DNA from: Chaenocephalus aceratus
Lineage: Eukaryota > Chordata > Actinopteri > Perciformes > Channichthyidae
Direction of reading: 5' to 3'
NCBI GenBank assembly: GCA_023974075.1
Contig: CM043787.1
Span: 37,820,137-37,884,136 of the forward strand
DNA length: 64,000 nt
The first letter of the stretch is position 1; the number at the start of each line of letters is the position of its first letter. The position numbers were made by a program, and so were the translations under genes. The notes under the pieces are model-generated. The model was not told the origin of the DNA, ran no database searches, and worked only from the letters and a program-made list of their open reading frames with translations. Of the stretch, positions 12,263-27,150 are shown piece after piece.

Positions 12263-15200
12263 ATATATGGATTGTCTCATTGATCTGCCGGCAACATTTA
12301 ACCCCACATCACCAGAAAAAATATTTAATCACAAATCCATGATTATCTCCAAAAGTGTCTGAGTGGATTCTTTATAATGAAAATCCATAATAGTGATGAA
12401 AATCCTAAATGGCTACATTGATTAGGTAATTAAAATCATACTGAATAAACAAACCGCTGACTGGTTGTCTGCCACAGCACTAAAGGCAAGTCAGGGATTT
12501 GGATCAGTCTGAACCTTTTAGGAAATGTTAATCTTGCATTTGCTTTCACTGATTAAAAGTAATAACACTGAGAAAGACAGACCAAAAGCAACCTTTATTA
12601 ATAAAATAAAACATGTATCTGCCACACGCCTGGCTTTTTAAAGGGCAGAACAAATATTGTATGCTTTTTTTAACCTATTTCACACAAGTTCATTGAACAA
12701 AGCCTGTGGATTAAAGGCTTAACTTAACTCATTAAATATTGAATGTTGCTGAAAGGTTACATTTTCTAAAGTTCCTAAATGCCCAGTTTTCAGTTTTTAA
12801 TGAACATGCCATTGGATTAAACAAGGGTTTTAACATTTTATTCATGAGAAGTGCCTGGGATCTCATGGCTCCTCAATAATTCAAGGCCTTCTGAAGGTGT
12901 TGGAGCTCATTTGGAGAATCAAAATGTGCTTTTTGGGTCATTTAAAATAAAGCAGACCTAGAATGTTGTGGCTCTATTTTTACTTAGAGAACATATACAG
13001 AACCAATATATAATTATCATATGCATTTAACATTTATTATAACGTGTTTTTGGGGGTTGTAAAAATTACCATTTTTTTTAATACTTGTTTCTGAAAAAGT
13101 AAATACATTGGACAACAGCACAGAGAAGACTTGGACTTAGCTCCCAGAGTTTGTTAGTGACCTTTCCCTCAGTGAAAGAATCGGGTTCAATGAAACCCAT
13201 GTAATAGAGTCAGTCCCCTCGAACCATAAGATGTAAGCTTGTGAGGCTAAAATGCTGCTGGTTTGTGAAGCTCAAACACTGCTGATACGTGAGCAGAAAA
13301 TGTTTTAAGTAAGCCTTACCTCTGGAAATAACGGTTTAAAGGAAGTTTGATTTATTAAGAGTTATCTATTCTGTCTATCTCCTACAGGTGATTGACGCGA
13401 GCCCACTGCAGCTGGGAATAGGCTGGAATTGGAAAGAATACATTAACAGATAGAAGAGAGATGGGGCTGACATGATTCACCATCAACCAAATCACATTTC
13501 CCCCTCCTACAGTAAAACCACTGCACTTTTTGCACAACCCTATCAGAGTCCTGGTTTGAAGAAAAAAGTGGATCCAACAAAAAAGTACACTGATATAAAA
13601 CATTGTCTTTTTCTGAGTTTGTATGTGTATACATTTACACCATGTACACATTTAGTCAAACCAGACTTTTGAGACAGATGATTTTAGGAGAACTACTGTG
13701 TTGCTCTGGTGTTAGATCCATAGACCACTGTTAGAAGTGGTCCAGTGATATTAGGCAAGAAGCCAAACATCGGCTGGTTGCAGAGCATAGAGACAGTTTG
13801 GCTTCAGTCCCTGACATCTGGATGCAGCTGCCGTCACATAAACCCCAGGGGTATATAGGGCAGAAACCAGAAGATACACATCACTGAGATATGGAAAAAA
13901 CAGGACATTGTGATTCACAAAGGCAAAAGACATTCATCACAAGTTTGATTAATGAGAAGCGAGAACACGAGGAGGCTGGCGGAGGAGGAAATCAGCATAA
14001 CTACTGACAGCGGTAGAATGAGTGATCAGAGAAGTGAAAATGTAGGCTCTTCAGATGAGTAAGAAAACAACCTCATTGACTTGTTTGAGTGTGAGGTGAC
14101 TGTAAGCCAGCTGATACTTATGGCATTGAACACACTCAACCTGAACAAAGGCAATGTTCTATGAACACTTTACTCTGTGTGTCATTAATGACATGGACTC
14201 AGTGTACACCCGTTGTTCTGTACAGTACCTCTCCTGTTGCTAAAACCTTCAACATGAAAAGCAAATTACATTCTCAAAGTCAAAATAAGCCAAAGACTCA
14301 CTGAAAAAAATATTAGGGATTAAAAAAATAGAATAGAAGATCTATCGAAGCTCAGATGAGCAATGCATCTCCGTCAAAAAAAGAAGGCGTCCAGAGCAGA
14401 GTCACTGATGCAACAGCCTTTGATCTGACTGACAACAACTGGACATAAATTCTGGGTGTTTCCACTTCGCTGAAATCAATATCTACAGTACATCTGCCTT
14501 GAAGTATACTGTAACAACAAATATATTTTATTGGAGAATTTCTGTCGTTTCTTAGAGAATGAGATATTAGTTTAAAATGAATGAATGACTGAATCCATCT
14601 ATCCATCTTAAAATAAGACTATGTTTTATGATTATTCTGGACGTTGCCGTTTCTTTTTCTATTTACATGTCTGTAATGCAGTATCAGCGGACCTTCAGAT
14701 CACTCACTCTAAATCCGTCTAAGGCCCTGGAAGGTAGATGCTATCCCACTGGCTCTGAGCAAAGCACTTTTCCTTCAGTGTCGGCCCCCAGTCACTTGCA
14801 AATATATTCATGTGTTGGGAAATAAAGCAGGATTGAACAGTGCAACAGTCCATCATTTATGCACTAATCTCACATCACAGATGTCTTTTGGTACCCTACA
14901 ATCGAGGATTTTGTTCCCTGTGTAATGTGCCAAAAAGACATAAATCACAAAAATCTAGTTGCAACTAAAATAACTTGATGCTGTGCCTCTCCATGCAGTA
15001 GCTATATCCATAGTGCTGGTAGCTGGTGAGATTGAAAGCGAGTAGTCCCAGAGTGTAAATGTATTACTTTCCCACTGCCTGAATTTCAACTACTCACTCC
15101 CTAGAGCTTTACTCTGGAGCATGACAATTATAGACTGGCTTCAACCTAACGCCAAATATGTATTTCCTAAAACCAACCTCCACCAGATGATGACAGTGAG

Positions 15201-16031
15201 TGACACAATCCTACTTGATCCTAATTGTATTAGTAATAGATTCACTGTTTTATATTATTTTTCCAAAACTGTATTGAGTGAGAAATGTCTCTCGCACTGA
15301 CCCAAACTTGTCAGAGCCATCCGAGTCCCGTTGGATATGTGAACCCAGCTCCTTTCATTACATTTCCCACTCCTCACTGAATCTCATCATTACTGCCAGA
15401 GTTCCTAAGCCCTCTCTGGGTCTGCCTATGGCCATGGTGCCGAGTTAGATTGAATTGGTCAGTGGTCCCATTGTAAATGCATTACTCTCACACTCCCTGT
15501 TACAATCTGACCTCCACAGTGAATCCCATTATTACTGCAGGAGATTCATTCTATGCATAGCACATAGTATACTGTATATGGGTGTATGTATTAGTAGTGT
15601 ATGTTGCTGTGATCCCTGTGCATAAACCAGGCCATACACAGATCCATATGGGTTTTTGTGTATGTCGCTGTATGATAACATCATAAACAATTGACACTGA
15701 TGTTTTCTCTGTACATTCCTTTGTACAGGTAAGAAAGACATGCCATCAATGCCAGGAATAAGGTTACCACTAATAAAAGTGTGTGTGAGAGAAAGCAGAA
15801 GTGTGTGTTTGTGAGAGAGAGAGGGACAGAATGATAATAAAAAATAGAATCAAAAGTTGATATAACTTCTTATTGGTGTTCAGAGAGGAGGCAGGATGCA
15901 AGTCAATTCAAGACTTAGCTGTCAGTGATGAAATCGGGCCAAGGATAAAGGGCAACAATGAAAAGAACCTTTTGCATTTGAGTGAATATGTGTGTGTGTG
16001 TGCATGTAAGTTCAAGAGTACCCAAGCTTAC
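12263..16031. other. intron 17w/18w, remainder
   Basis: No gene or clear repeat element recognised. A weak internal duplication is visible (about 15000-15095 versus 15424-15510, sharing TGTAAATGNATTACT and nearby words). The predicted short frames have no family features. Confidence 0.55.
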
Positions 16032-16209
16032 CAGACAGCGATGTAATCAGTGACAGGCTCCGTCTGCAATAAGGTAAAGTTGATATAAACTCCGTGTCCG
16101 TGGGGAACAGTGATGAGCCAGCTGCAGTCTTGAAAGTTGGGGTATTCAATGGGGTACTGAGGTGAATAGATTGTCCCGTTTTCAGCTGTGACATTATAGC
16201 CGCAAGGAG
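16032..16209 (-). CDS. csmd1: csmd1 exon 17w: first part of CUB domain (probably CUB 13)
   Basis: 178 nt. It reads APCGYNVTAENGTIYSPQYP, then DCSWLITVPHGHGVYINF and TLLQTEPVTDYIAV. It leaves in phase 2 inside the Trp codon (TG/GTAAGC), whose last G starts exon 18w. The acceptor is TTTTTACAG. This stretch is among the best evidence for csmd1 over its paralogues. Confidence 0.95.
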
Positions 16210-16695
16210 CTGTAAAAAGCAGAGTTATGAGATTATCTATGTGCAAATTTGTCCCATTCTGCTAGTCCTGAAACTATGGAGGTATATTTAACTATAGACA
16301 GTGTGGAATATAAATGTCATTATTATTTGTAGTAGTATTAGTAAAAGCAGCAGCAGTGGTGCTATTAATAAGAACAATGATTGTGCTACTGATGTATAAA
16401 GTAAAATATCTAAGTGACATAGGAATATTCACTTTCTTCTTAACTGCTGCTTTATAGCGCTTGTGGTACTGATGAAAGATGAGATTACATTCTCCAAAAC
16501 TCAATTAGGATAACAACATTTTCTAAATGTCTAGACTTTAAATGACCATGTAACCTGATGGATGGGGATGTTCTGGGAAACAATGGATAACCACACAACA
16601 TAAACTGGCTAATGTGACCATTGTACATTTGTATCTTAATTGTAATCTTGATACATACTAATCACCCATCAAATCAAATAGTATAAAACATTTCA

Positions 16696-16929
<234 letters not shown>

Positions 16930-17072
16930 TCAGAGTGGAAATAATTGGAAACTTAATTTCAGATACACTTGATTTTTAAGGTTATACGATTAAATTAAAC
17001 TGAGATTACCAAAGGTATTTGTGAATGTGTTTATTAGCATTGTACCCTGTAGCCTTAAACAGAAGCTCACTA

Positions 17073-17765
17073 ATGGCGCATTTCCACTACAGGGCCTCGG
17101 TCGGCCTCGCTCGGTATGGCTAGGCCTCGTTAGGCCTCGTTAGGCCCAGCTCACTTTATGCTGCGTTTCCATTACAGTTTAGTAGCTGGGGCAGTAACTA
17201 TAGTAACGCAGTGTAGGCGGAGCCGTGACGTCATCTTCAATGAGAACCACAGAAAAACAACATCAGCCGTTAGCTGTTAGCACTCCGAGTTCACAGCTCC
17301 TCATATTTGTTCAGAAACTAGACAAAAGTTAAACAAGTACAAACCACAGACTGCCTGTGTCATGGCGAATACAGTCGCTGGTTTATTTATGTCTGTATAG
17401 GCCGTTGTTGTGAGTGTGGACGGTCGGAGCATATACTGCGTTAGTTTAGAAAACACGCATTTTAAAAGGTTTTTCGCCTGCCGTCTGTCTGCAGACTTGT
17501 CAAAGTATTAATTCATGGTTTTTACTAACCGGTATCAGTATGTTGTTACTTCGGCATCATTTTGAAACGTGTATTACAATTAAATCACGGTCAAATATGT
17601 TCATTTTGTTTTAGTTGTAGCCCCCTTGCCAGCGATTCTCTCTCTAGTTTAGCATACTCAGCCCGGTTGTTGGCCTGGAAAGAACCTCAATTTTGGAGAG
17701 CCAGAAAAACTGTGAAATAGTACCCGCTGGCCGGTACTACGCCAAGTGGAAACGCAACCAAAAAC
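17073..17765. mobile_element. non-autonomous DNA element with imperfect inverted ends
   Basis: The left end GGCGCATTTCCACTACAGG and the right end CCAAGTGGAAACGCAACC are imperfect inverted copies (GCRTTTCCACT.. / ..AGTGGAAACGC). The interior is GC-richer than its surroundings and has no transposase. No target duplication could be fixed, so the limits are approximate. The left 90 bp contain tandem TAGGCCTCGT units. Confidence 0.6.
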
Positions 17766-19248
<1,483 letters not shown>

Positions 19249-19543
19249 CTAAAACATATTAAATATATATATTAATAACAGTAAAACAGAAACTTATCTT
19301 TAATGAATGCAATGCAGTTTATTTTGTACATATTTTCACAATCAGTCCCAAAGATACCAAAGATTACCAAAGCAATAGAAATGACAAGAATCAAGTCTTT
19401 GATCATTAATAATAAGCATTAATGAAAGAAGTATGTGATATCCTTTCCACTCAAATCTAGCAATATTTACACACATGGACATGTATTCCATGCCAAAATA
19501 CATACATAAAAGGTTTCTTTTCAAACCATCACTTACTCATTAA

Positions 19544-20270
19544 CAGTGGCGAGCCGCCAAATATCTTAGGCCCTAAGATATTCTACAAAATAATATTTAA
19601 AAACATTTTCTTTTTTTAAATATTTTTTTAGTTATATTTGTCATTCGTTTTACCATAATAACTTGATTTAATTGTATTTAAAATAACATTTCCAAAGAAA
19701 TAAATCCTTCAAATCTGCCTATTCAGTTTCTGTTTGAATGTGAAGGGTTAAATGAAAGAAGCTTGTCTCTGCGAGGTGAAGACAGGAGCTGATTGGTGGT
19801 CCAGCTATGAATTCACAGAGGGCCAGCTATAGTAACTGAACAAAAGAGTAATGTCAAATGACAGTAAAATTGACCAATCATATCTTCCCTCTAAATGGGT
19901 GGGTTTTATTATTGCGGACTTTATGACAAGTTCTGCCTGCTGTGAAGCTTTTCATAGCAACAACAACTTCCTGTCAACAGCGTAACCTCGCCTTCAAAAT
20001 AAAAGCATGCCAAATTACACTGAAGACATACAACTGCAACGAAAGTAACAAACACAATGCAATATCCTTTTCAATTTCAAAGAACACAAATTGGGTTATT
20101 TACAGGTGTTGTTTTGTGTGGTAGAGGGTTGCTTTCATTGATGCGTTTTGCACCCCGGGCCGTTGTTTTGATATTCAGCTGAAGTATACGCTGTGACGTA
20201 ATAACTATTTTTTTTGAGGGAAGGGGTGGGGGTCAGAGGGCCTAGGTATAAAAGTCACGGCTCGCCACTG
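19544..20270. mobile_element. non-autonomous hAT element with exact 8-bp target duplication
   Basis: The terminal inverted repeats are CAGTGGCGAGCCG at the left and its complement CGGCTCGCCACTG at the right. Both sides are flanked by CTCATTAA (19536-19543 and 20271-20278), a perfect 8-bp duplication diagnostic of hAT. It is 727 bp, AT-rich inside, with no transposase frame. It lies in the intron between exons 14w and 15w. Confidence 0.92.
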
Positions 20271-20298
20271 CTCATTAAACAGCATTAAAAAGCTTTCA

Positions 20299-20607
<309 letters not shown>

Positions 20608-21250
20608 CTAACAGGAAGAAGGTTACAGAGCTAAAAAACAAGAATATTTGGAATTACAGCAACAAGCAGCAACCGTTGGGATTTGAGTACCCATCGGTTG
20701 GACAGGGGGATTTATTGTATTGACATTTACACTCAGTGGCCACTTAATAAGATATACCTCTACAATCTAATGCAATTCAATACAGCTGTTTGTATTGTAC
20801 TTTTGCAAAGTTTATAATGTTCCGTTTTTTACTTGTATTCTCAGTTTAGGTTAAAGACAGTGATATTACATGAATCCTTTGTAGCAAGTATAATGCTTGT
20901 ACCATGTGTGTTGAATACCTGTAAATCCTTGAGAACCGTTAGAGACAGACAGATATATTTTTGATATTATAGCTTCCCATTATGACCGCCAGTGGGCAAA
21001 CGACTTGAATAACTACTTCAACAGATTTGATCAGTAATGGCCCTCCCCCCCAACCCCCGACCAATTCCCCCCTGCTGCACCCCCCATCTCCACTGCCTGG
21101 AAATGGCCCCGTCACCTCTCCCACCTCTACTCAGCCCCCGGCCATCAGCTCACAGACACCTCTCACATCAGCCCCTGGTTCTTCTCCACCCGCTGACGAC
21201 ACCTTGTCCTTCACAACCAACCAGGTGAGGAGGGAGCTGCAGAAGTGTAA

Positions 21251-21576
21251 CGGCCCGTCCACATAGCGGCGTGCGTTGTCGCTTGCCAGCGGGCATATCT
21301 GAAGCTAGACCAACAACCAATCACCTGAATCTCCCGCCCCGGACACACAAGCAGCGGTTTCATTGTCTAGAGCTTGTACTGGCATATGATTCGATTGGCT
21401 GACGCTTCCGTCGAAGCTTCAAAAGTTGAACATTGTTCAACTTTTGCAGCGAGCACCGCGAGAAAAGCTACGCTTTGCTCCCACAATGCAGTTCGGCGAT
21501 GCGTGACGTCACCCCATTCAAAGTGAATGGGCAGAAGCGTTGAAGCTTCAACGCACGCCGCTGTGTGGACGGGCCA
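21251..21576. mobile_element. PIF/Harbinger-like MITE, copy 1, inside the Rex1 ORF
   Basis: 326 bp with inverted ends (CGGCCCGTCCACATAGCGGC left; GCCGCTGTGTGGACGGGCCA right) and a TAA duplication at 21248-21250 and 21577-21579, the 3-bp size used by Harbinger elements. Removing it and one TAA restores the LINE frame as QKC-KARKAVGPDG. It has no coding capacity. Related to 55845-56153, with the interior in opposite orientation. Confidence 0.88.
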
Positions 21577-21579
21577 TAA

Positions 21580-22945
21580 GGCGAGGAAAGCGGTGGGTCC
21601 AGATGGCATCAGCTCGAGGCTCCTCAAATCCTGTGCGGATCAGCTGTGTGGGATTGTGGAGCTTCTATTCAACCTGAGCCTGAAGCAAGGGAGGGTACCA
21701 CAACTGTGGAAGACGTCCTGTGTGGTACCTGTGCCAAAGATCCCTCACCCCAAGGAATTCAACAGCTACCGGAAGGTGGCGCTAACATCACAGCTGATGA
21801 AGATCCTGGAGAGGCTGGTCCTTGGACACCTCCGGCCCCTTGTGGGACCATCAATGGACCCGCTGCAGTTCGCCTACCAGCCTGCCATCGGGGTGGATGA
21901 CACCGTCATCTACCTGCTGCAGAGGTCCCTCTCCCACCTGGAGAAGGCTGGGGGCACTGTGAGGATCATGTTCTTTGAATTCTCCAGTGCCTTCAACACC
22001 ATCCAGCCCCCGCTCCTGGGGGACAAGCTGCAGCTCTCGGGGGTGGATCACCACCTCACCTCCTGGATCCTGGACTACCTCACCAACCGCCCACAGTACG
22101 TGAGGACCAGGGAGTGTCAATCAGACACCATCATCAGCAGTACGGGGGCCCCCTAGGGGACGGTGCTGGCACCGTTTCTCTTCACCCACAACACTGCAAC
22201 CTGTCACCTGCAGAAGTTTTCTGACGACTCCGCCATCGTTGGCCTCATCTCCAACGAGGATGACAGGGAGTACAGGGAGCTGACGCAGGACTTCACCTTA
22301 TGGTGCCAGAGGAACCACCTCCAGCTGAACGCAGCGAAGACCAAGGAACTGGTGGTGGATTTCAGACGACGCCAACACTCCCCCCCGACACCAGTGAACA
22401 TCCAGGGAGCGGAAATTGAGATTGTGAAATCTTACAAATACCTGGGTGTTCATTTGAACATTAAACTGGACTGGACTGATAATTCTGCTGCTCTGTACAA
22501 GAAGGGACAGAGCAGACTCTTTCTGCTGAGGAGACTGAGGTCTTTCGGGGTGCAGGGGGCACTCATTCAGACTTTGTACAGCTCTGTTGTGGCATCAGCC
22601 ATTTTCTATGGTGTGGCCTGCTGGGGCAGCAGCATCTCGGCTGCTGACAGGAAGAGACTGAACAGACTGGTAAGGAAGGCCAGCTCTGTCCTGGGGAGTC
22701 CTCTGGACACTGTGGAGGTGGTGGGAGACAGGAGAATGGCAGCCAAGCTGTCCTCCCTGCTGGACACCTGTCCTCACTGTGCAGCACCTTCAGCGAAAGG
22801 ATGCTGCACCCTCGCTGTCTCACGGAGAGATACCGCAGGTCCTTCCTTCCTGCAGCGGTCAGACTTTACAACCAGCACAGCCCCTAGTAGCCCCCTCCTC
22901 CCCAACACACACCACAACACAGACTATATCACCCCTTGCTGCTAA
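21580..22945 (+). pseudogene. Rex1-type reverse transcriptase with stop, small deletion and altered motif A
   Basis: Reads RKAVGPDGISSRLLKSCADQ, FNSYRKVALTSQLMKILERL, QFAYQP, FFEFSSAFNTIQP, then a TAG at 22154-22156 where PQG is expected, then GTVLAPFLFTH followed by a loss of about eight codons, then QKFSDDSAIVG with the catalytic DD, and SYKYLGVHLNIKLDW. Motif A has Glu where the catalytic Asp of FFDFSSAFN should be. The frame is otherwise open to 22945. Upstream residues VRREL QKC lie before the MITE at 21220-21250. Confidence 0.88.
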
Positions 22946-23764
22946 ATACCAATCAACTATGTGCAATATGTGCTATATGTGCAATATATATATATATGCC
23001 GTTAATAACTGTGTAATTTATACCTGGCTGCTAAATCCTTAGAACCGTTACAAGGTGTGTGTTTTTTGCATTTTGTAAATTGTGTAACTTGCTGCTGTTA
23101 AATACTATCAAACTATGTGCAATAAGTGCTATATGTGCAAAATATACATTAGTATATACATATGCCATTAATAACTGTTTAATATATACCTGGCTGCTAA
23201 ATCCTAAGAACTGTTACAGGATTTGTATTTTGAAAAGTATTTTTTTTTACTTTTATTTTTTTATTATATTTTTTATTATATCATAACTTAGTACATTTTT
23301 TTTTAAACATACAGTATGTAACATTAGCCACTGTCTGTGGCTCTTTCTTGCTGTAACGATGCAAATGTCCCCTCTGTGGGACTAATCAAGGTATTCTGAT
23401 TCTGATTCTGACTCACCCTTCTGTTGACAGATTTAGAAATGATTTGGTTGACGAAAGTCTCTCTGACTGGAATAGGAAATGCTGAATCTAATAAATACTG
23501 AAGGAGACTGTGGCTGAGTTTAGTTAGTCCTGACATGTCAAGGTTGAGTTTAACTCAAATTGGCTTCCCAGACCTGCTACAAGTTTTCAACAAACACAAA
23601 CATCGATGTGATCGAGGTCCCTAAACTCCTTTGAGGAAGTAAGGAAGCCTTGGCTCACATAACAAGCTACACAATTATGTTTGTATCCAGCAGGTATATT
23701 GATCATATCATTTAGGAAGTTGCTTACTTCCACACATCTGATTCCAAGGTAATATATAACTAAT

Positions 23765-24211
23765 TATAAAACGGACAAGTCAAATCAAGCAATCTGATTG
23801 GTTCTTAGCCGTGATATACTGAGCGTATACCATGGGTAGAATTGTAAGTTACTTTTCACAACAAGTCAGTATCCCTCCGCGTCTGAGAAAAACAGTATAC
23901 CGTTGGGCTGAAAAGAAAACTGCCTGCAGTTTGCTTTTCATACTGGAACAAGAAAGCAGCGGAGAAGTAACGGGGCAGAACCCCTCCTTTTTACGCAGCG
24001 GTCCAGACATAGACATCAAACGGCAAAACATATTCAGTGTGCAGTTCCTTTGGCATTAGGGCAGAGATATCTAGATACTTTCCAAGGTTTGACATAATGA
24101 ATTGTGCTACTTTTAAAGCAAGCAACGATGTTTTCAAATCTGTAATCAAAGAGGTCCGCAAAAACACTATCGACCAATCAGATTGCTTGATTTGACTTGT
24201 CAGTTTTATAA
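23765..24211. mobile_element. palindromic-ended DNA element (MITE-like)
   Basis: The left end TATAAAACGGACAAGTCAAA continues into TCAAGCAATCTGATTGG; the right end at 24171-24211 is its inverted copy with a single mismatch over the 30 bases after TATAAAAC. The right arm is followed at once by sequence with a small ORF. A related block (TTATATCACAGCTAAGG near 24917) suggests a larger element reaching about 24935, of which this could be one part. Confidence 0.7.
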
Positions 24212-24258
24212 ATATATTTACATTTCTTCCGTTACGGAACAAACTTAGAAAGCATACG

Positions 24259-24426
24259 ATGGAAACATTTAAGATTAACTTCGACCTCCGGCGGGGTCTT
24301 ACTATGGAGGAGTGGATTGAGGAGTGCCTATCTCCAGAAAAAAAAGCACCTAAACGACGACATGCAGAGCTACGTGAAGAGCAGGTAGACCAACTGGAAA
24401 AGTACCACCATTCAAAAGCTTTCTGA
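24259..24426 (+). other. small unassigned ORF (55 aa) in DNA-element-like sequence
   Basis: The ATG at 24259 opens a frame beginning METFKINFDLRRGLTMEEWI and continuing EECLSPEKKAPKRRHAEL, ending at TGA 24424-24426. The composition is that of a real protein start (charged, amphipathic, few low-complexity residues). About 50 bases further on the plus strand a second frame (24476-24676) begins KLSPELLEAESRGPEKVEQY and ends FSGCTINGNIQMNV. They could be two exons of a transposon protein or of a retained gene fragment. I do not recognise the family. Confidence 0.35.
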
Positions 24427-25409
24427 TGCGGGTCTTGAAACAAAGCAGCGACATTATGACTGTTAGTGGCCACAGGTGCGAAAGCTCTCTCCAGAGCTAC
24501 TGGAAGCCGAATCTCGGGGACCGGAGAAAGTGGAGCAATATTCTCACCACGCCAAGCAACAGCCGAGAACAACCTCAACCTATACAAGTAACCACGTAAG
24601 CCATGCTACTGATGCTGGACAGGTTTTCAGTGGGTGCACAATAAACGGCAACATACAAATGAATGTAAATAAATAGCCAAATAATGGATCAACGCTCTCT
24701 GTCTAATATGTTCGCTAGCTGTTAGTGTTGTTGCATAGCAACCACCTCGCAGGTATGTTTCGCGCAGAAGGCAACGGAGGGACTATTTTATTTTGAACAT
24801 CATTATTTACTAATAAAAACTATTTAAATTAGAGTGTGTATTTTTATTTCATATTGCCACACTTGGTAACCGTTTTATAAAAGCAATAGCTCACTTCAGG
24901 CTGTGATATATGCTCATTATATCACAGCTAAGGGGCTTGCTTAAATATACCAAATAATTCATATTTAAGAAGTTCTCATTTAGTTACAACTATTCATTTA
25001 TTTGTGAAATATGTAGGTGAATTTACTGACTTGACTTTTTTGACAGTTTAAAAAATAAACACTTATAACTGACAGTTTTCTATCATGTGTAACGAAAGAA
25101 TTCCACACAACAACTTGTAATCAAATTATATTAATAAAGAGATTTCTTATTAGCCAAAAAATCGAAAATTAATAATAAAATCATCAAACAAGATATTTTT
25201 AAAGACTTCTATGTGACAATTAACCTGTAAATGTTTAGTGTTAAGACAGCACAAGCTCACATCTGTAATCTACTGGAATGCTTCAGTCACTTCGCTGTGC
25301 AGGCCGTAAACGTCTATGTTAACAACACACCTGCAGGACATATGCTTTTCCCCTTGGGTCAATTATTCATAAAACAATTCAGCCAGCAGAGCGTGTGTGT
25401 TCTTAGTCA

Positions 25410-25499
<90 letters not shown>

Positions 25500-25822
25500 T
25501 TAAAGGAATAATACATTAAGTTTAAAAAAAAGATTTAAGATTTTCTAGGTTTGGAATTTGAATTTAACTTCATTTAGGAGCATGACAATCATTTCGTAGT
25601 CTGATTAACAGATAGGTAAACATATTATGCAGCCAATGTGGAAAATGTTATGGTATGCTTGCCAAGGGTTATTGACAGTAGTTTGTGTCCAATGTCCATA
25701 CACACGTTTAGCAGCACAATATTACGTTTTTTTTCAAAGAACTACAACATTTGAACCAGTTATTGTACAATAATCAAAAATTACAAAGGTATATTATATA
25801 TTCTACATGTGTTAATTGGTCA

Positions 25823-26077
<255 letters not shown>

Positions 26078-26245
26078 TTAAGTTCTAGACATCTAAAACC
26101 ACATTGCTGTCTTGACCTTAATCATCAAAGTAATCATGGAAAATTATATCTTTTTTTATTACACTAAAATTACAGCAACAATAAATACCCTTTTCTGTTC
26201 CCTGCCTTGTCTTTGCTTCAAGATTAGTCAAGAAAAACACTTTAA

Positions 26246-26761
26246 AGGTCCCTTATTATACTATTTTTCATCAAGATATTATAGGTCTCAGATATATACA
26301 AAACATGTCTGTGAAGTGTTTGGCTCCAAACACCAAACAGATCATTGCAGCATCCCATAAACCCCTCTGTTTCAGCCCTGTTTCAAAAGTGCTGATTCTC
26401 TGTCTGTTACTTAGATGAAAATAAGGAGCCCCTCCCCACGCCCCTCTGAGAGACATTTGGTTTAAAAAGAACACAATGGTGCTCTAGGAGGAGATTCAGG
26501 TGATAAGGTGGGGGGGGGGGGGGGGGGGTTTACCTTGGTTGGTGATTGGCTAATGGTTACACAAGCCAGAAAATCGTTATGACATCATAAAGTGGCCAAA
26601 ATCTGATCAGCTCATTTTCAGACAGGTTTTTATATAAATGGATCAGGACAAAAAGAGAGATAATCTTTTGTCCTGAAACTTTCAGAGTCTCTTTACACAG
26701 AGGGGTCACATGTTTATGTATAAAAGACATGACACATTTGATTTTGCACAATAGGTGACTT
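26246..26761. mobile_element. piggyBac-like MITE, copy 1
   Basis: The left end AGGTCCCTTATTATAC and the right end GCACAATAGGTGACTT are imperfect inverted copies, flanked by TTAA on both sides (26242-26245, 26762-26765), the piggyBac target. The interior is closely related to the copy at 43385-43723 (shared CATCCCATAAACCCCTCTGT). It contains a run of about 20 G at 26510-26528. Confidence 0.82.
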
Positions 26762-27148
26762 TTAAAGCATTGCTTTTCCTGTCAGTTGCATGTGGCCTTT
26801 TGATTAGATAAAAACAGCAGTTTATCTATATTATATACCACTTGTTAACATCCCACAAGGTTATATTGTATCAAAGTAAACTCAAGTTGTTTAAAACATA
26901 ATGTGGCAGATTAATTTTTAAATGGTCATAATGTTTTTTCTTTGCCCTAATAAACAAGAGCCTATTTATGAGCTAGTACAAAAAAAAAAACTTGTATGTC
27001 GTCAGCTGTGACAGTGGCCTCTGAAATGTGCTTAAAAATGTGAAGGTAACATAATGACTTTGGTTGTGTATTCCAACGCAATAAAGGTTAAACACATCCT
27101 TAATAAGTTTGACAGCAGCCCGCCCTTCATCAAACAGTTTGAGTAGGG

Positions 27149-27150
<2 letters not shown>

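Larger units (their letters stand above)
20945..23420 (+). mobile_element. Rex1/Babar-type LINE, interrupted by a MITE
   Basis: A plus-strand non-LTR element with an RT frame of the fish Rex1 type, followed by an AT-rich 3' region with partly duplicated blocks (GTGCAATATGTGCTATATGTG at about 22960 and again near 23115), and an end in TTCTGATTCTGATTCTGA. The 5' end is truncated; the start is approximate. The Harbinger-like MITE at 21251-21576 splits the coding region. Confidence 0.88.

Noticed and set aside
23991..24587. 198-codon minus-strand ORF as a gene
   Set aside because: It crosses the end of the palindromic element, has no domain features, and lies antisense to the more protein-like small plus-strand frames.
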